Positions 19,745-27,872 of a stretch of 64,000 nucleotides of DNA are shown one piece after another. Position numbers and translations under genes: made by a program. The notes under the pieces were generated by a model. The model made no database searches, had not been told where the DNA came from, and was given only the letters and a program-made list of their open reading frames with translations. The stretch covers positions 5,521,501 to 5,585,500 of the forward strand of contig NZ_CP055263.1 of NCBI RefSeq assembly GCF_014217835.1, read 5' to 3'. Position 1 is the first letter of the stretch; every line of letters starts with the position of its first letter. Source of the stretch: Metabacillus sp. KUDC1714 (GTDB lineage: Bacteria > Bacillota > Bacilli > Bacillales > Bacillaceae).

Positions 19745-20206
19745 ATGTTTCCTTGGAATAAACAATTCCCATTCGATCAAAAGGGATTTACTCAACACAT
19801 TAATAAAATGAATCCAAAGGAAGTTGAAAACTATATACAATCAGTAATGAAAAATGTTTTTGGAGAAGATTTCACTCAAAGCTTTCCATTTCAAGGAGAA
19901 CTTACTCAAAATGAAAAAAGAGGAAACACTGCCAAAAAATCGTCGCCAGAAATTTTTGAAACAAACGATTTTGTATATGTAAAACTACCTGTTTCTAAAG
20001 ACGATGTTGGAAAGATTAAAATACAGCATACAAACCATCAATTAATTGTTCACAACTACCCAAATCAATCAGATCAAAATAAATATTTGCTTCCATCTCC
20101 AGTAAAAAGGAAAGGAGCAAAAGCTAGGTTTATTGAAGGCTGCCTTGAAATACAATTTATTAGGTTACATGACCATAGTATTTCAGAAGTAGATATTTCC
20201 TATTAA
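19745..20206 (+). CDS. Hsp20/alpha-crystallin-like protein
   Basis: A 153-residue protein. Its N-terminal 60 residues are polar (NKQFPFDQKGFTQHINKM). An alpha-crystallin-like beta domain follows from about 70 (FETNDFVYVKLPVSKDDVGKI) to the end, but the usual C-terminal I-x-I tail is missing. Spore coat relatives such as CotM and GerT share this arrangement, so a spore role is possible but inferred. Its ribosome site (AGGATGTGAA) is modest. It ends at a very stable terminator. Confidence 0.7.
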   Translation: MFPWNKQFPFDQKGFTQHINKMNPKEVENYIQSVMKNVFGEDFTQSFPFQGELTQNEKRGNTAKKSSPEIFETNDFVYVKLPVSKDDVGKIKIQHTNHQLIVHNYPNQSDQNKYLLPSPVKRKGAKARFIEGCLEIQFIRLHDHSISEVDISY

Positions 20207-20268
20207 TATAGAAATTAACCCACTAATAATACAAAACCACACTCGCTTTAAAGCAACAGAAAAGAGCC

Positions 20269-20314
20269 AAAATCAAAAGAAACTACCTACAGATAGGTAG
20301 TTTCTTTTGATTTT
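20269..20314. terminator. terminator between Hsp20-like gene and downstream convergent gene
   Basis: A 21-base perfect inverted repeat (20269-20289 with 20294-20314) around a four-base loop, with A/T runs. It probably serves both converging genes. Confidence 0.85.
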
Positions 20315-20411
20315 AAGGAACTTATTTAACCCCTAATGGAAGGAGAGCTCTCAGTGAAATTCAAAATTCCGTTCATTTTTGATGGTGCGAGTCATACGAG
20401 ATAAAAGATTG

Positions 20412-20651
20412 TTAATATGGGTACCCCCCGCCATATGGATAGCCATAGCTACTACCATACCCATACCCATAACCATATGGATTTCCACCATAAGGATAAG
20501 GTGGATAAGGTGGATAAAATGGTGGTCTCGGTCTAAAAATCGCACTTCCGACTAAACCACCAAGCAAACCGCCCACAAACGGACCACCAAAAAAGAATCT
20601 TCCACCAGGGTATGGTCTATGAATATTATTTCGCATCATATAAGGTGACAT
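20412..20651 (-). CDS. Gly/Tyr/Pro-rich small protein
   Basis: A 79-residue low-complexity protein. After MSPYMMRNNIHRPYPGG it has a glycine-rich hydrophobic stretch (GGPFVGGLLGGLVGSAIF), then proline- and tyrosine-rich repeats ending in YGYGYGYG-type and YPYGGGYPY sequence. AGAGGAGGAAATATA precedes the ATG. Such composition is common in spore coat or surface proteins of bacilli. A reading frame of similar length overlaps it in another phase and is a by-product of the repeats. Function unknown. Confidence 0.7.
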   Translation of the reverse strand: MSPYMMRNNIHRPYPGGRFFFGGPFVGGLLGGLVGSAIFRPRPPFYPPYPPYPYGGNPYGYGYGYGSSYGYPYGGGYPY

Positions 20652-20778
20652 TATATTTCCTCCTCTAATATTTACCTACACTAAAAAGTATTCATAAAAG
20701 TAAATATTGAGTGGGCTAATATCTATGTTTTAGGTAATTAGTTTAAATTTGTTAATCATAAACGCAATGCCTGAAAAA

Positions 20779-21519
20779 TCAGTCCTCATAAATCATCTTT
20801 TTAGTCATTCCACCGTCAATAACAAGATTTGTACCTGTTACAAAATCATTTTCATCCATCGTTAAATATAAACATGCCCTTGCAACATCAATTGGTTTAC
20901 CAACTCTTTTCGAAAAATGCTGTGTATGATCAATTTCCCTTAATAATTGATAATCACCCGTTTCAATCCACCCAGGAGAAATCGCATTGACTTGAATGTT
21001 ATCTTCTCCAAGTGAGGCTGCCAGAGCATGTGTTATTGCAATTATTCCACCCTTTGTAGCAGCATAAGACTCCGAGTTTTTCTCAGACATAATCGCTCTT
21101 GTTGAAGCAATATTTATGATCTTTCCACCGTATTGATTTTTTTTCATATATTTAGCAGCTTCTCTAGATGCAAACATCACACTTTTTAAATTTGTTGAGA
21201 TAACTGAATCCCACTCTTCAACCGTTATGTCATATGGTGAAACCCATTTTGAAATACCAGCATTATTAATAAGTATATCAATTGTATTATATCGTAAGAT
21301 TGTTTCTCGCATCAAAGTTTCAATGTCTGATACTTGTGATACATCTGCTTTTATATAGCTGACGAGTAAGGATTGAGCTTGGTATTCCTTTTCTAATTCT
21401 TTACCTGTGTCTTCATCAATATCAGCTATAATGACTTTATATCCTTTCACAGCATATTGAGAAACAATTTCTTTCCCTATTCCTTTTGATCCTCCAGTCA
21501 CGATAACTGTTTTAGACAT
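20779..21519 (-). CDS. short-chain dehydrogenase/reductase
   Basis: An NAD(P)-dependent SDR of the classical type, 246 residues. The nucleotide-binding glycine motif is TGGSKGIG near the N-terminus, NNAG follows, and the Ser-Tyr-Lys catalytic set is IASTRAIMSE then YAATKGG. The ATG at 21519 has GAGGAGGAC upstream; the longer frame adds a leader overlapping yodB. The gene starts four bases after the yodB stop, so the two are co-transcribed and perhaps co-induced by electrophiles. The substrate is unknown. Most such enzymes reduce carbonyl groups. Confidence 0.88.
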   Translation of the reverse strand: MSKTVIVTGGSKGIGKEIVSQYAVKGYKVIIADIDEDTGKELEKEYQAQSLLVSYIKADVSQVSDIETLMRETILRYNTIDILINNAGISKWVSPYDITVEEWDSVISTNLKSVMFASREAAKYMKKNQYGGKIINIASTRAIMSEKNSESYAATKGGIIAITHALAASLGEDNIQVNAISPGWIETGDYQLLREIDHTQHFSKRVGKPIDVARACLYLTMDENDFVTGTNLVIDGGMTKKMIYED

Positions 21520-21523
21520 ACAA

Positions 21524-21844
21524 TCAGTCCTCCTCAGGAGTACAATATGTGTTAGCCCAGATTCCAACTTCGTTCATAACACCTTCTAAGTGTTTACCCT
21601 TTTTAGTTAATTGATAAATTACTTTCACAGGTGTTTCATCATAAACAATCCTTTCCAAAAGACCTTCATTTTCCAACTCTTTTAGCCTTTCAGATAACAT
21701 CTTTTGACTAATACTAGGGATAATCTCTGTCAGATCCTTAAATCTTTTAGGACCATCTAATAAAACATGAATGATGATACCAATCCATCGTTTACCTAAA
21801 AGACGAAAGGCAGATTCCATTTTCGGACAAAGATTGATCTTCAT
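21524..21844 (-). CDS. yodB: redox-sensing HxlR/MarR-type repressor YodB
   Basis: A 106-residue winged-helix repressor. The N-terminus LCPKMESAFRLLGKRWIG matches the YodB subgroup, with the sensor Cys6. Cys101 is also present (WANTYCTP). In B. subtilis YodB, quinones and diamide form a Cys6-Cys101' disulfide that releases DNA, and a third cysteine at 108 exists; this protein ends at residue 106 and lacks it. It is divergent from yodC, its known target, and a matching palindrome lies between them. It is upstream of the SDR gene in the same operon. Confidence 0.92.
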   Translation of the reverse strand: MKINLCPKMESAFRLLGKRWIGIIIHVLLDGPKRFKDLTEIIPSISQKMLSERLKELENEGLLERIVYDETPVKVIYQLTKKGKHLEGVMNEVGIWANTYCTPEED

Positions 21845-21913
21845 AATTATCGCCCCTTGTTTTAATTTCTTGACTCATTTTATCACATCAACTATTATAT
21901 GTTATGTGAAAGA

Positions 21914-21930
21914 ACTTACAAAAAGTAAGT
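21914..21930. promoter_or_regulatory. likely YodB operator
   Basis: The inverted repeat ACTTAC-5-GTAAGT lies between the divergent yodB and yodC genes. It fits the palindromic site bound by YodB in B. subtilis as I recall it. TAGTAT at 21941 and TATAAC at 21932 are possible -10 elements for yodC, so binding would block transcription. Confidence 0.6.
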
Positions 21931-21987
21931 ATATAACTTTTAGTATAAAAGAAATATACAGCAAATTCAACCAAGGAGGCTTTTCAC

Positions 21988-22614
21988 ATGAGTACAACAA
22001 CATACGCAGAAGATCTATTTACAGTTCTTAATAATCGAGCATCTGTACGTCACTACGATCCTAAAGTTAAAATATCAGAAGCAGAATTATCTGAGATTTT
22101 AACCTATTCAACTAAGGCACCATCAGCATGGAACTTGCAGCATTGGCATTTTACTGTTTTTAAGAGCGAAGAGTCAAAGCAAAAGTTACTTCCTGTCGCT
22201 TATAATCAAAGTCAAATCGTTGAGTCATCTGCAGTTATCGCGATTTTAGGTGACCTTGAAGCCAATAATAATACTGATTTAGTATATGATCCATTAGTAG
22301 AAGCTGGCTATATTACACCTGAAATTAAAGAAACATTAGCAGGTCAAATAAGTCGTGCCTATACTGATAAAGCATTTGCTAGAGATGCAGCATTTTTAAA
22401 TGCTTCCTTAGCAGCCATGCAAGTAATGCTAACAGCTAAAGCAAAAGGATATGATACTTGTTCCATAGGTGGCTTTAATAAAGAACAATTTATAAAAGAA
22501 TTTAACATATCAGAAAGATTCGTACCGATAATGTTGATTACCATTGGAAAAGCAGTTAAACCAGCACATCAAAGCAACCGCTTGGACCTTGAACAAGTAT
22601 CTACTTGGCTATAA
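21988..22614 (+). CDS. yodC: nitroreductase family oxidoreductase
   Basis: A 208-residue FMN-dependent nitroreductase that reduces quinones or nitro compounds. The N-terminal RASVRHYD motif binds FMN phosphate. The motifs SAWNLQHW and a GFNKEQF region in the C-terminal half are typical. AAGGAGG precedes the ATG. It faces yodB across the operator, the same arrangement as in B. subtilis, where it detoxifies electrophiles. Immediately downstream are two repeat elements. Confidence 0.92.
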   Translation: MSTTTYAEDLFTVLNNRASVRHYDPKVKISEAELSEILTYSTKAPSAWNLQHWHFTVFKSEESKQKLLPVAYNQSQIVESSAVIAILGDLEANNNTDLVYDPLVEAGYITPEIKETLAGQISRAYTDKAFARDAAFLNASLAAMQVMLTAKAKGYDTCSIGGFNKEQFIKEFNISERFVPIMLITIGKAVKPAHQSNRLDLEQVSTWL

Positions 22615-22627
22615 TTTTTTTTATTAA

Positions 22628-22846
22628 GGCTCTTTTCTAAAAGATTGTTGTTTTTGAACAAAACTGATTAGGGTGATTGGTACGGAAGGTGCGAGACTCC
22701 TGTGGGAGTAGCGGGACAGGTGAGACCCCGCAGACGCTTCGCGCTGAGGAGGCTCATCGCCCGCCCCACGGAAAGCGAGCATCCTGGAGCGCCAATCAAC
22801 CAACCCAATACTATTTTAAAAGCAACAAAGTTTGCGAAAACAGCCT
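22628..22846 (-). repeat. GC-rich intergenic element, family A, copy 2
   Basis: Reverse-strand copy of the element at 13197-13413 and 60477-60693. It begins GGCTCTTTTCTAAAAGATTG and ends GTTTGCGAAAACAGCCT, so its ends form an imperfect inverted repeat (GGCT...AGCC). The GC-rich core contains AGGAGGCTCATCGCCCGCC. It lies after yodC and abuts the family B element. Confidence 0.9.
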
Positions 22847-22856
22847 TAATTAAAGG

Positions 22857-23033
22857 CTCTGTTAAGCTTGGTTGTTGATTTCCGCTGCAGGCGTTCGCTT
22901 TCCGCGGGCGGTCCGGGAGCCTCCTCGGTGCTCTGCACCTGTGGGGTCTCCCTTGGACTCGCACTCCCGCAGGAGTCTCACATATCCGCTCCAATCAACA
23001 AGGTGCCAAAATCAACAGTGAGCTTTAACAGAG
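22857..23033. repeat. family B intergenic element with terminal inverted repeats
   Basis: A 177-base element with CTCTGTTAAGCT at the left end and AGCTTTAACAGAG at the right, an almost perfect terminal inverted repeat. The core (GTCCGGGAGCCTCCTCGG, ACTCCCGCAGGAGTCTCAC) is clearly related to the family A core but differs in its flanks. It sits ten bases from copy 2 of family A. No gene is encoded. Confidence 0.85.
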
Positions 23034-23043
23034 ACTAATTAAA

Positions 23044-23097
23044 AAAGACAGATCCCTTTCCTTGCAAGAATTTATGCAAGGAAAGCATACTGTCTTT
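23044..23097 (-). terminator. terminator of ctpA
   Basis: A long two-part stem: AAAGACAG with CTGTCTTT at the base, and TTTCCTTGCA (23057-23066) with its complement (23075-23084). A TTTTTT run follows on the minus strand. Confidence 0.8.
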
Positions 23098-23112
23098 AAT
23101 TCATAAGTTTGG

Positions 23113-24501
23113 TTACATCTTTTCTTTCAGTACAGATATCGCCTTTTCAAGCTGTGTATCATTTTCTTGTAATTTACTTTGAATCAGTTCCATGATTTTC
23201 ATTGTGGTTTCACCAGTTATTTTACCATCCACTGTAAGTTTATGTTGCTTTTGAAAATCTTTAACTGCTTTTTCAGTACTATCATCAAAGTAGCCTTCTA
23301 CACTAACTTCTTCATAACCTAATGCTTTTAACATTTGTTGAGCTGCATTTACTTCAGTTTTAGAATCACCTTTTTTAAGAACAATTTCTGGATTAATAAA
23401 AGGTAAGTTTGCATAGGCAGGAAGTTCTGCCTTTATTTGTGGCTCTATCCCTTTTTCATGAATCCAAGTACCATCAGGAGTTAGCCATTTTGCAGTTGTA
23501 TATTTTACTGATGATGTATCTTTAAATGATTCAGCTGATTGGACTGTTCCTTTTCCAAAGGTTTTTTCACCAACTAAAGGAATTCCTGCTGACTGATGTA
23601 ATGCTGCAGCCATGATTTCGCCAGCACTTGCAGTTCCACCATCAATCAAAACGGTTATTGGTAAGTCAATTGCTGCCTCATTCTCTGATTTATACACTTC
23701 TTTAGAACCATTATTATATTCTACTTGAAGGATATTTTCCCCCTTCGCTACAAATAGTTCCGACATAGCTAAGGCTTGATCCATTAATCCACCTGGGTTT
23801 TGGCGCAGGTCTATAATTAACCCTTCTACTTTTTCCTCTTGTAAATCTGTTAACGCTTTTGCTAATTCTTCACCTGTAGTTTCGGAAAATTTGGTAATTT
23901 GAATTTTACCTATATTATCCTCAATAACCTCCGAATAAACTGTTTCTAATGGGATTGTGTCACGGGTAATTGTAAAATTCAACTCGCCTACCCCTTCACG
24001 TCTGACAACAAGATTGACTTTTGTACCCTTTTCACCTCTAATTTTCATTACTGCTTCATTGACTGAAAGGCCTTCAATTGACTCTTTATCAACTTTTAGA
24101 ATGACATCTTTTGGCTTTAATCCAACTTCTTCAGCAGGTGACCCTTTTATAGGAGAAACAATCAAAATAGTACCATTACTTTCTTGAATTTCAGCACCAA
24201 TTCCTTCAAATGAAGATGAGATATTTTCACTAAAACTCTTCGCTTGTTCAACATCCATATAAACAGAGTATGGGTCTTCTAGGGATTCAACCATCCCTTT
24301 AATTGCCCCTTCCACAAGCTTGTCTGTATCAATATCTTTGTAATAACCCTTTTGTAAAATATCATACGTTGATCTTAACTTTTGGAAAGGGTCTCCATTA
24401 CCAGCAATACTTACCTCTTTAGGTTTAACAATACTGTATGTAATACCCGCAGTAACAATTGCTGTAACAATAATCCAAATGAACAATCTACTCTTTTTCA
24501 C
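23113..24501 (-). CDS. ctpA: carboxy-terminal processing protease (S41)
   Basis: A membrane-anchored serine protease with a Ser/Lys dyad. An N-terminal membrane segment (about 5-25) is followed by a PDZ domain (about 95-175), the S41 catalytic core (Ser in GGTASAGEIMA, Lys in GEKTFGKGTVQ) and a C-terminal peptidoglycan-binding domain (AAQQMLKALGYEEVSVEGYFD and on). I chose the GTG at 24501; GGTGGTG lies about 12 bases upstream, slightly far. A start at 24744 would add a Cys- and Tyr-rich leader with its own membrane segment and seems unlikely. The 462 residues agree with B. subtilis CtpA. Confidence 0.88.
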   Translation of the reverse strand: MKKSRLFIWIIVTAIVTAGITYSIVKPKEVSIAGNGDPFQKLRSTYDILQKGYYKDIDTDKLVEGAIKGMVESLEDPYSVYMDVEQAKSFSENISSSFEGIGAEIQESNGTILIVSPIKGSPAEEVGLKPKDVILKVDKESIEGLSVNEAVMKIRGEKGTKVNLVVRREGVGELNFTITRDTIPLETVYSEVIEDNIGKIQITKFSETTGEELAKALTDLQEEKVEGLIIDLRQNPGGLMDQALAMSELFVAKGENILQVEYNNGSKEVYKSENEAAIDLPITVLIDGGTASAGEIMAAALHQSAGIPLVGEKTFGKGTVQSAESFKDTSSVKYTTAKWLTPDGTWIHEKGIEPQIKAELPAYANLPFINPEIVLKKGDSKTEVNAAQQMLKALGYEEVSVEGYFDDSTEKAVKDFQKQHKLTVDGKITGETTMKIMELIQSKLQENDTQLEKAISVLKEKM

Positions 24502-24796
24502 TGTAACAATTACACCACCTTTATGTATGTACCTATTATGTCTAAGGTAAATTAAAACGTCAACAATTATGAGGAAAAGGTTCGTTTTTATAATTAAATC
24601 ATATAAGAAATTATGTAGTCTATTGGGTTTAGTACTATGCTTAAATAAATCCATCGTTTTATCTAGAACGGTTTTTTTTAGTGTTGAATAGTTATAACAG
24701 TAATTTATTTTTTCATTTCGACAAATTGCCCGATACTTTTTCATTAATTAATTGTAAAGTTTATTACACGAATGTAAATTCAGGAGGTAATGTACC

Positions 24797-25069
24797 ATGC
24801 AACTAGCAGAATACATTGGAAAAACTGATTTAGCAATGATTAATTTTTCGTTTTTATTAATAGAAGATATTGATAATAAAATTAAATCGAAAGCATTTTT
24901 TTATAAAAATCAAATTTCAAGTTATATAAATGATTGTGTCGATCATTTTTTAAATACTTTACATGTAAAATATTCGCTTCAAACGATATACAAAGCTGAA
25001 ATTCATCAAATGATTACTCCAAAATTAAATAAAATTTATGAGAGACATTGCATTTTTAGCTGTATCTAA
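24797..25069 (+). CDS. small protein of unknown function
   Basis: A 90-residue protein beginning MQLAEYIGKTDLAMINFSF. It has no clear membrane segment and contains two cysteines near the end (HCIFSC). A very good CAGGAGGTAATG site supports the start. It lies between the divergent ctpA and the yodH gene and is read with yodH, about 58 bases apart, so the two may be co-transcribed. Family not recognised. Confidence 0.6.
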   Translation: MQLAEYIGKTDLAMINFSFLLIEDIDNKIKSKAFFYKNQISSYINDCVDHFLNTLHVKYSLQTIYKAEIHQMITPKLNKIYERHCIFSCI

Positions 25070-25127
25070 GCACCTGTCCTTTTGTTCCCGCATAATTTAA
25101 GTTTAGGGAACTGAATGGAGGTATTCA

Positions 25128-25841
25128 ATGAATTATTTAAATCTGTTATCTTTATTAGGTATCGGTGGTGCACATCCCGGTGGAATAATGCTAACAAAAA
25201 AAATTTTTGAAAGTGAACAATTCCCATTAGATAGTACGATACTTGACGCTGGTTGTGGAACAGGACAAACGACAAGCTATTTGCACCAATTAGGTTATCA
25301 AATAACTGGGTTGGACATTAACACACAAATGATTGAACATGCAAAAAATAGAAACCTCAACTTAAATTTTGATATACCTTATATGAATGAAGATCTTTCA
25401 CATACGACTGTTCCTAACGATACGTATGATCTTATTTTATGTGAATCTGTATTGAATTTCACCTCGCTTCCAAACACTTTACCGGAACTTTCACGCATAT
25501 TAAAGCCAGGAGGTATAGTGGTCGCGATTGAGATGATTCGAAATGCCCCGCTTACAACAGAGGAAGAATTAGAACTTACAGCATTTTACGGATGTGAACA
25601 TATATATTCCATAAGTGAATGGAATAATCTATTTACTGAATATGAGCTACCAATTTATAAGCATTTATCACAGCTAGATCTTACTTTTGATGATAATGAA
25701 CCTACCACAGAATTTAGCCCAATTAAATCAATTCCCGATCACGCTTTCATACTTCTTTCTGAACATGAAAGACTAACAATAAAATACGCTAATAAACTTT
25801 CTTATTGTGTATTTTTTGCTCGTAAAAAGCGTAACAATTAA
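25128..25841 (+). CDS. yodH: class I SAM-dependent methyltransferase
   Basis: A 237-residue Rossmann-fold methyltransferase. Motif I for SAM binding is LDAGCGTGQTTSYL near residue 40, followed by the acidic LDINTQMI and a YDLILCESVLNF stretch. The N-terminus has an unusual glycine-rich region (GIGGAHPGG) also seen in YodH-like proteins. TGGAGGTATTCA precedes ATG. In B. subtilis yodH lies next to yodI and yodJ, as here. The substrate is not known. Confidence 0.8.
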   Translation: MNYLNLLSLLGIGGAHPGGIMLTKKIFESEQFPLDSTILDAGCGTGQTTSYLHQLGYQITGLDINTQMIEHAKNRNLNLNFDIPYMNEDLSHTTVPNDTYDLILCESVLNFTSLPNTLPELSRILKPGGIVVAIEMIRNAPLTTEEELELTAFYGCEHIYSISEWNNLFTEYELPIYKHLSQLDLTFDDNEPTTEFSPIKSIPDHAFILLSEHERLTIKYANKLSYCVFFARKKRNN

Positions 25842-25935
25842 GCTTACTCAATTTATTATAGCTAGGTTTAGCGTACAATCTCTTACTGTTCATTTCACAT
25901 AAGATATGTTAAATGAGCGTAAGGGAGGGAAAGTC

Positions 25936-26190
25936 ATGTCACAACACTATTATAATTTATGTTGTCGCTATAACGGAAAGGTTGTTAGGATTAATGATAG
26001 AAATGGTCGTGTACATGTAGGGAGAATTTGTAGAGTTTCGAATAATAAAGTCTTTATCGAGCCTATGGTACAAAGAGGTGGATATGGTCTTGGTTTCTAT
26101 GGTGGTTACGGGTACGGTTATGGATACCCATATGGGATTGGTTTAGGATTTATTACTGGGATCGCTTTAGCTGGTTTATTTTTCTGGTAA
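25936..26190 (+). CDS. yodI: small Gly/Tyr-rich protein YodI
   Basis: An 84-residue protein. The first half, with CRYNGKVVRINDRNGRVHVGRI, looks like a small SH3-like or KOW-type beta domain. The second half is a repetitive YGGYGYGYGYPYGIGLG segment ending in a hydrophobic tail. The ATG at 25936 has AAGGGAGGG six bases upstream; an ATG at 25906 is weaker. YodI of B. subtilis is 83 residues and is a spore-associated protein of unknown function. The composition resembles the protein at 20412. Confidence 0.7.
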   Translation: MSQHYYNLCCRYNGKVVRINDRNGRVHVGRICRVSNNKVFIEPMVQRGGYGLGFYGGYGYGYGYPYGIGLGFITGIALAGLFFW

Positions 26191-26284
26191 ATAGACGCTA
26201 ACGCTTTTTTCATTTGCAGTTTACCTTTAGACTTCAAGAGTATTAAGATATTAAGAACTAGCTAATTGAAAAACTATACTTCAA

Positions 26285-26311
26285 AAAGGGAAGGCTTACA
26301 GCCTTCCCTTT
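26285..26311. terminator. terminator between yodI and the glycosylase gene
   Basis: A 12-base stem, AAAGGGAAGGCT (26285-26296) with its complement (26300-26311), and a three-base loop. It lies just past the glycosylase stop on the minus strand, with a TTTTTGA tail. Confidence 0.85.
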
Positions 26312-26315
26312 ACTA

Positions 26316-26822
26316 CTAACATTGGCAGTATTTAGTTACGTCTTTATAAATGGAAATAATGTCATCGATTCTCATCCTAACTAATCCACTTGAGGATGGT
26401 GCAACAAAATCAATGACTCCTTCTACAATACTGTGCTCTTGTTTTCCCCAGTCTGCCTTTTTTCTTTGACTATATTGAAGATAAACACCTTTCCCTACAA
26501 AAAAGGCTATTTTAGGTTTATATTCATCTATTTTTTGCCGTAGAATAATTCTTCCTACTTTATATTCTTCAGAAGTGATTTCTTCGGCAGCTCTTGATGG
26601 CCGTGAGACAATATTCGTAAATCCAATCCCGTTGTTTAGCAACGTAAAATCTTCTTCTGGTTTATACTGTCGAACAGTTATACCTGCTTCATATAATATT
26701 TTCCAAAAACGATTATGCTTATTTGCATAATGATGTCCCACTTCTCCAGATACAAGACTAGGATTAAATCCAATGAAAAGGATCCTCAAATCCTGTTTTA
26801 TATGGTCCATTTTATCTAACAT
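26316..26822 (-). CDS. mug: mismatch-specific uracil-DNA glycosylase
   Basis: A 168-residue member of the Mug/TDG branch of uracil-DNA glycosylases, which removes uracil or thymine opposite guanine. The active-site loop is ILFIGFNPSLVSGEVGHHYAN, with Asn in the catalytic-site position, followed by NRFWKILYEAGI. SSSGLVR near the end matches the family's intercalation loop region. GGAGAT precedes ATG. The stop of yodJ is 14 bases upstream, so the two are probably co-transcribed. Confidence 0.85.
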   Translation of the reverse strand: MLDKMDHIKQDLRILFIGFNPSLVSGEVGHHYANKHNRFWKILYEAGITVRQYKPEEDFTLLNNGIGFTNIVSRPSRAAEEITSEEYKVGRIILRQKIDEYKPKIAFFVGKGVYLQYSQRKKADWGKQEHSIVEGVIDFVAPSSSGLVRMRIDDIISIYKDVTKYCQC

Positions 26823-26835
26823 AAACTAATCTCCG

Positions 26836-27672
26836 CTATATTTTTTTCACCTTTTGAAAATACTCTTCTAAAGTGAGCCCGTTCTTGTAGATTATCGCTG
26901 CCTTTTCTTTTCCAACATAACGTAAATGCCAAGGCTCATATTGATATCCTGTAATGGATTCTTTTCCTTTTGGGTATCGGATAATAAAACCTGCTTTATG
27001 TGCATTCTCTTTGACCCATTTACCCTCTATTGACTCACCAAAATCCTCAGTTATTTCAAGATTTACACTTCTACTCGTAACATCCATTGCTAAACCTGTT
27101 TGATGTTCACTTTGACCTGGAAGAGCAACTGCATGTAGAGCCTGTTCTTCACCTTTATCTTCTTTTTCAACATTAAATATCCCTTGTTGTCTTGAATATG
27201 ATCGAAACCCAGATACAGCAAGTAATTCAATACCATTATTTTTAGCTATGGAAAATAATTCCTCTAAAGCTTGTGCTGCCTCTTGTCTTAAATATCGTTT
27301 CGGTATATCCTCTTCACCAAATGAAAATTCAACGTTTGGAGCAACCAAGTCTGTTGGCTCATATTCCTCTGGTAAAGTATATTCTTTATTTACCATTGAG
27401 AGAATATTTGTCGGATTTTCAATTATTTTATCTCCGTCTACTTGTTTTACAACATTAAAAAAGTTTGACTCTAATAGAAAATCTTCATCAATTTGCTTTT
27501 CCTCTGATATAACTAAATTATTTTCTATTTCACTTCTTTGACCCGACTGTTTTATATCCTGCCCCTCATGATTTCCGCTAAACGGCATCCCATTTGGAAG
27601 TGAGAAGCTTGTGCAAGCTGTAAGTGTTACAGTAAGAGACAAAATCATACTTATTTTTACATAATGCGACAT
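26836..27672 (-). CDS. yodJ: D-alanyl-D-alanine carboxypeptidase lipoprotein
   Basis: A VanY-type metallo-carboxypeptidase that trims the terminal D-Ala of peptidoglycan stems. The N-terminus is a lipoprotein signal with lipobox LTAC (Cys20), so it is anchored to the outside of the membrane. A polar linker follows. The zinc-binding motifs SEHQTGLAMDVT and EPWHLRYVG are in the C-terminal half. At 278 residues it matches YodJ of B. subtilis. The glycosylase gene lies directly downstream. Confidence 0.9.
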   Translation of the reverse strand: MSHYVKISMILSLTVTLTACTSFSLPNGMPFSGNHEGQDIKQSGQRSEIENNLVISEEKQIDEDFLLESNFFNVVKQVDGDKIIENPTNILSMVNKEYTLPEEYEPTDLVAPNVEFSFGEEDIPKRYLRQEAAQALEELFSIAKNNGIELLAVSGFRSYSRQQGIFNVEKEDKGEEQALHAVALPGQSEHQTGLAMDVTSRSVNLEITEDFGESIEGKWVKENAHKAGFIIRYPKGKESITGYQYEPWHLRYVGKEKAAIIYKNGLTLEEYFQKVKKI

Positions 27673-27850
27673 ATTACCACCCTACCCTAAAATCAATAAC
27701 ATTACTTATTTTATCATTAAATTACATTCGAAATAAATGATTATTAGCTCCTACTCACATCTTTACCTTTATACCTAAATATTTAAACTCATTACTTGCC
27801 AAATATTATCGACAATTTCTGCATTACAAGAGTAGTTTATAGCACAAAAA

Positions 27851-27872
27851 AACGTGTGCTGGTGCACACGTT
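27851..27872 (-). terminator. terminator overlapping the deoD stop codon
   Basis: AACGTGTGC (27851-27859) pairs perfectly with GCACACGTT (27864-27872). The stem includes the first two bases of the deoD stop codon. TTTTTTTG follows on the minus strand. Confidence 0.8.

Noticed and set aside
20351..20545. 64-codon ORF overlapping the Gly/Tyr-rich gene
   Set aside because: It comes from the repetitive codons of the neighbouring frame, and the 79-aa frame has the better ribosome site.
22668..22994. 108-codon ORF spanning family A copy 2 and family B
   Set aside because: It crosses two separate repeat elements and has no ribosome site.
24502..24744. N-terminal extension of ctpA to the ATG at 24744
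   Set aside because: The leader has poor composition, no ribosome site, and makes the protein 80 residues longer than the family.
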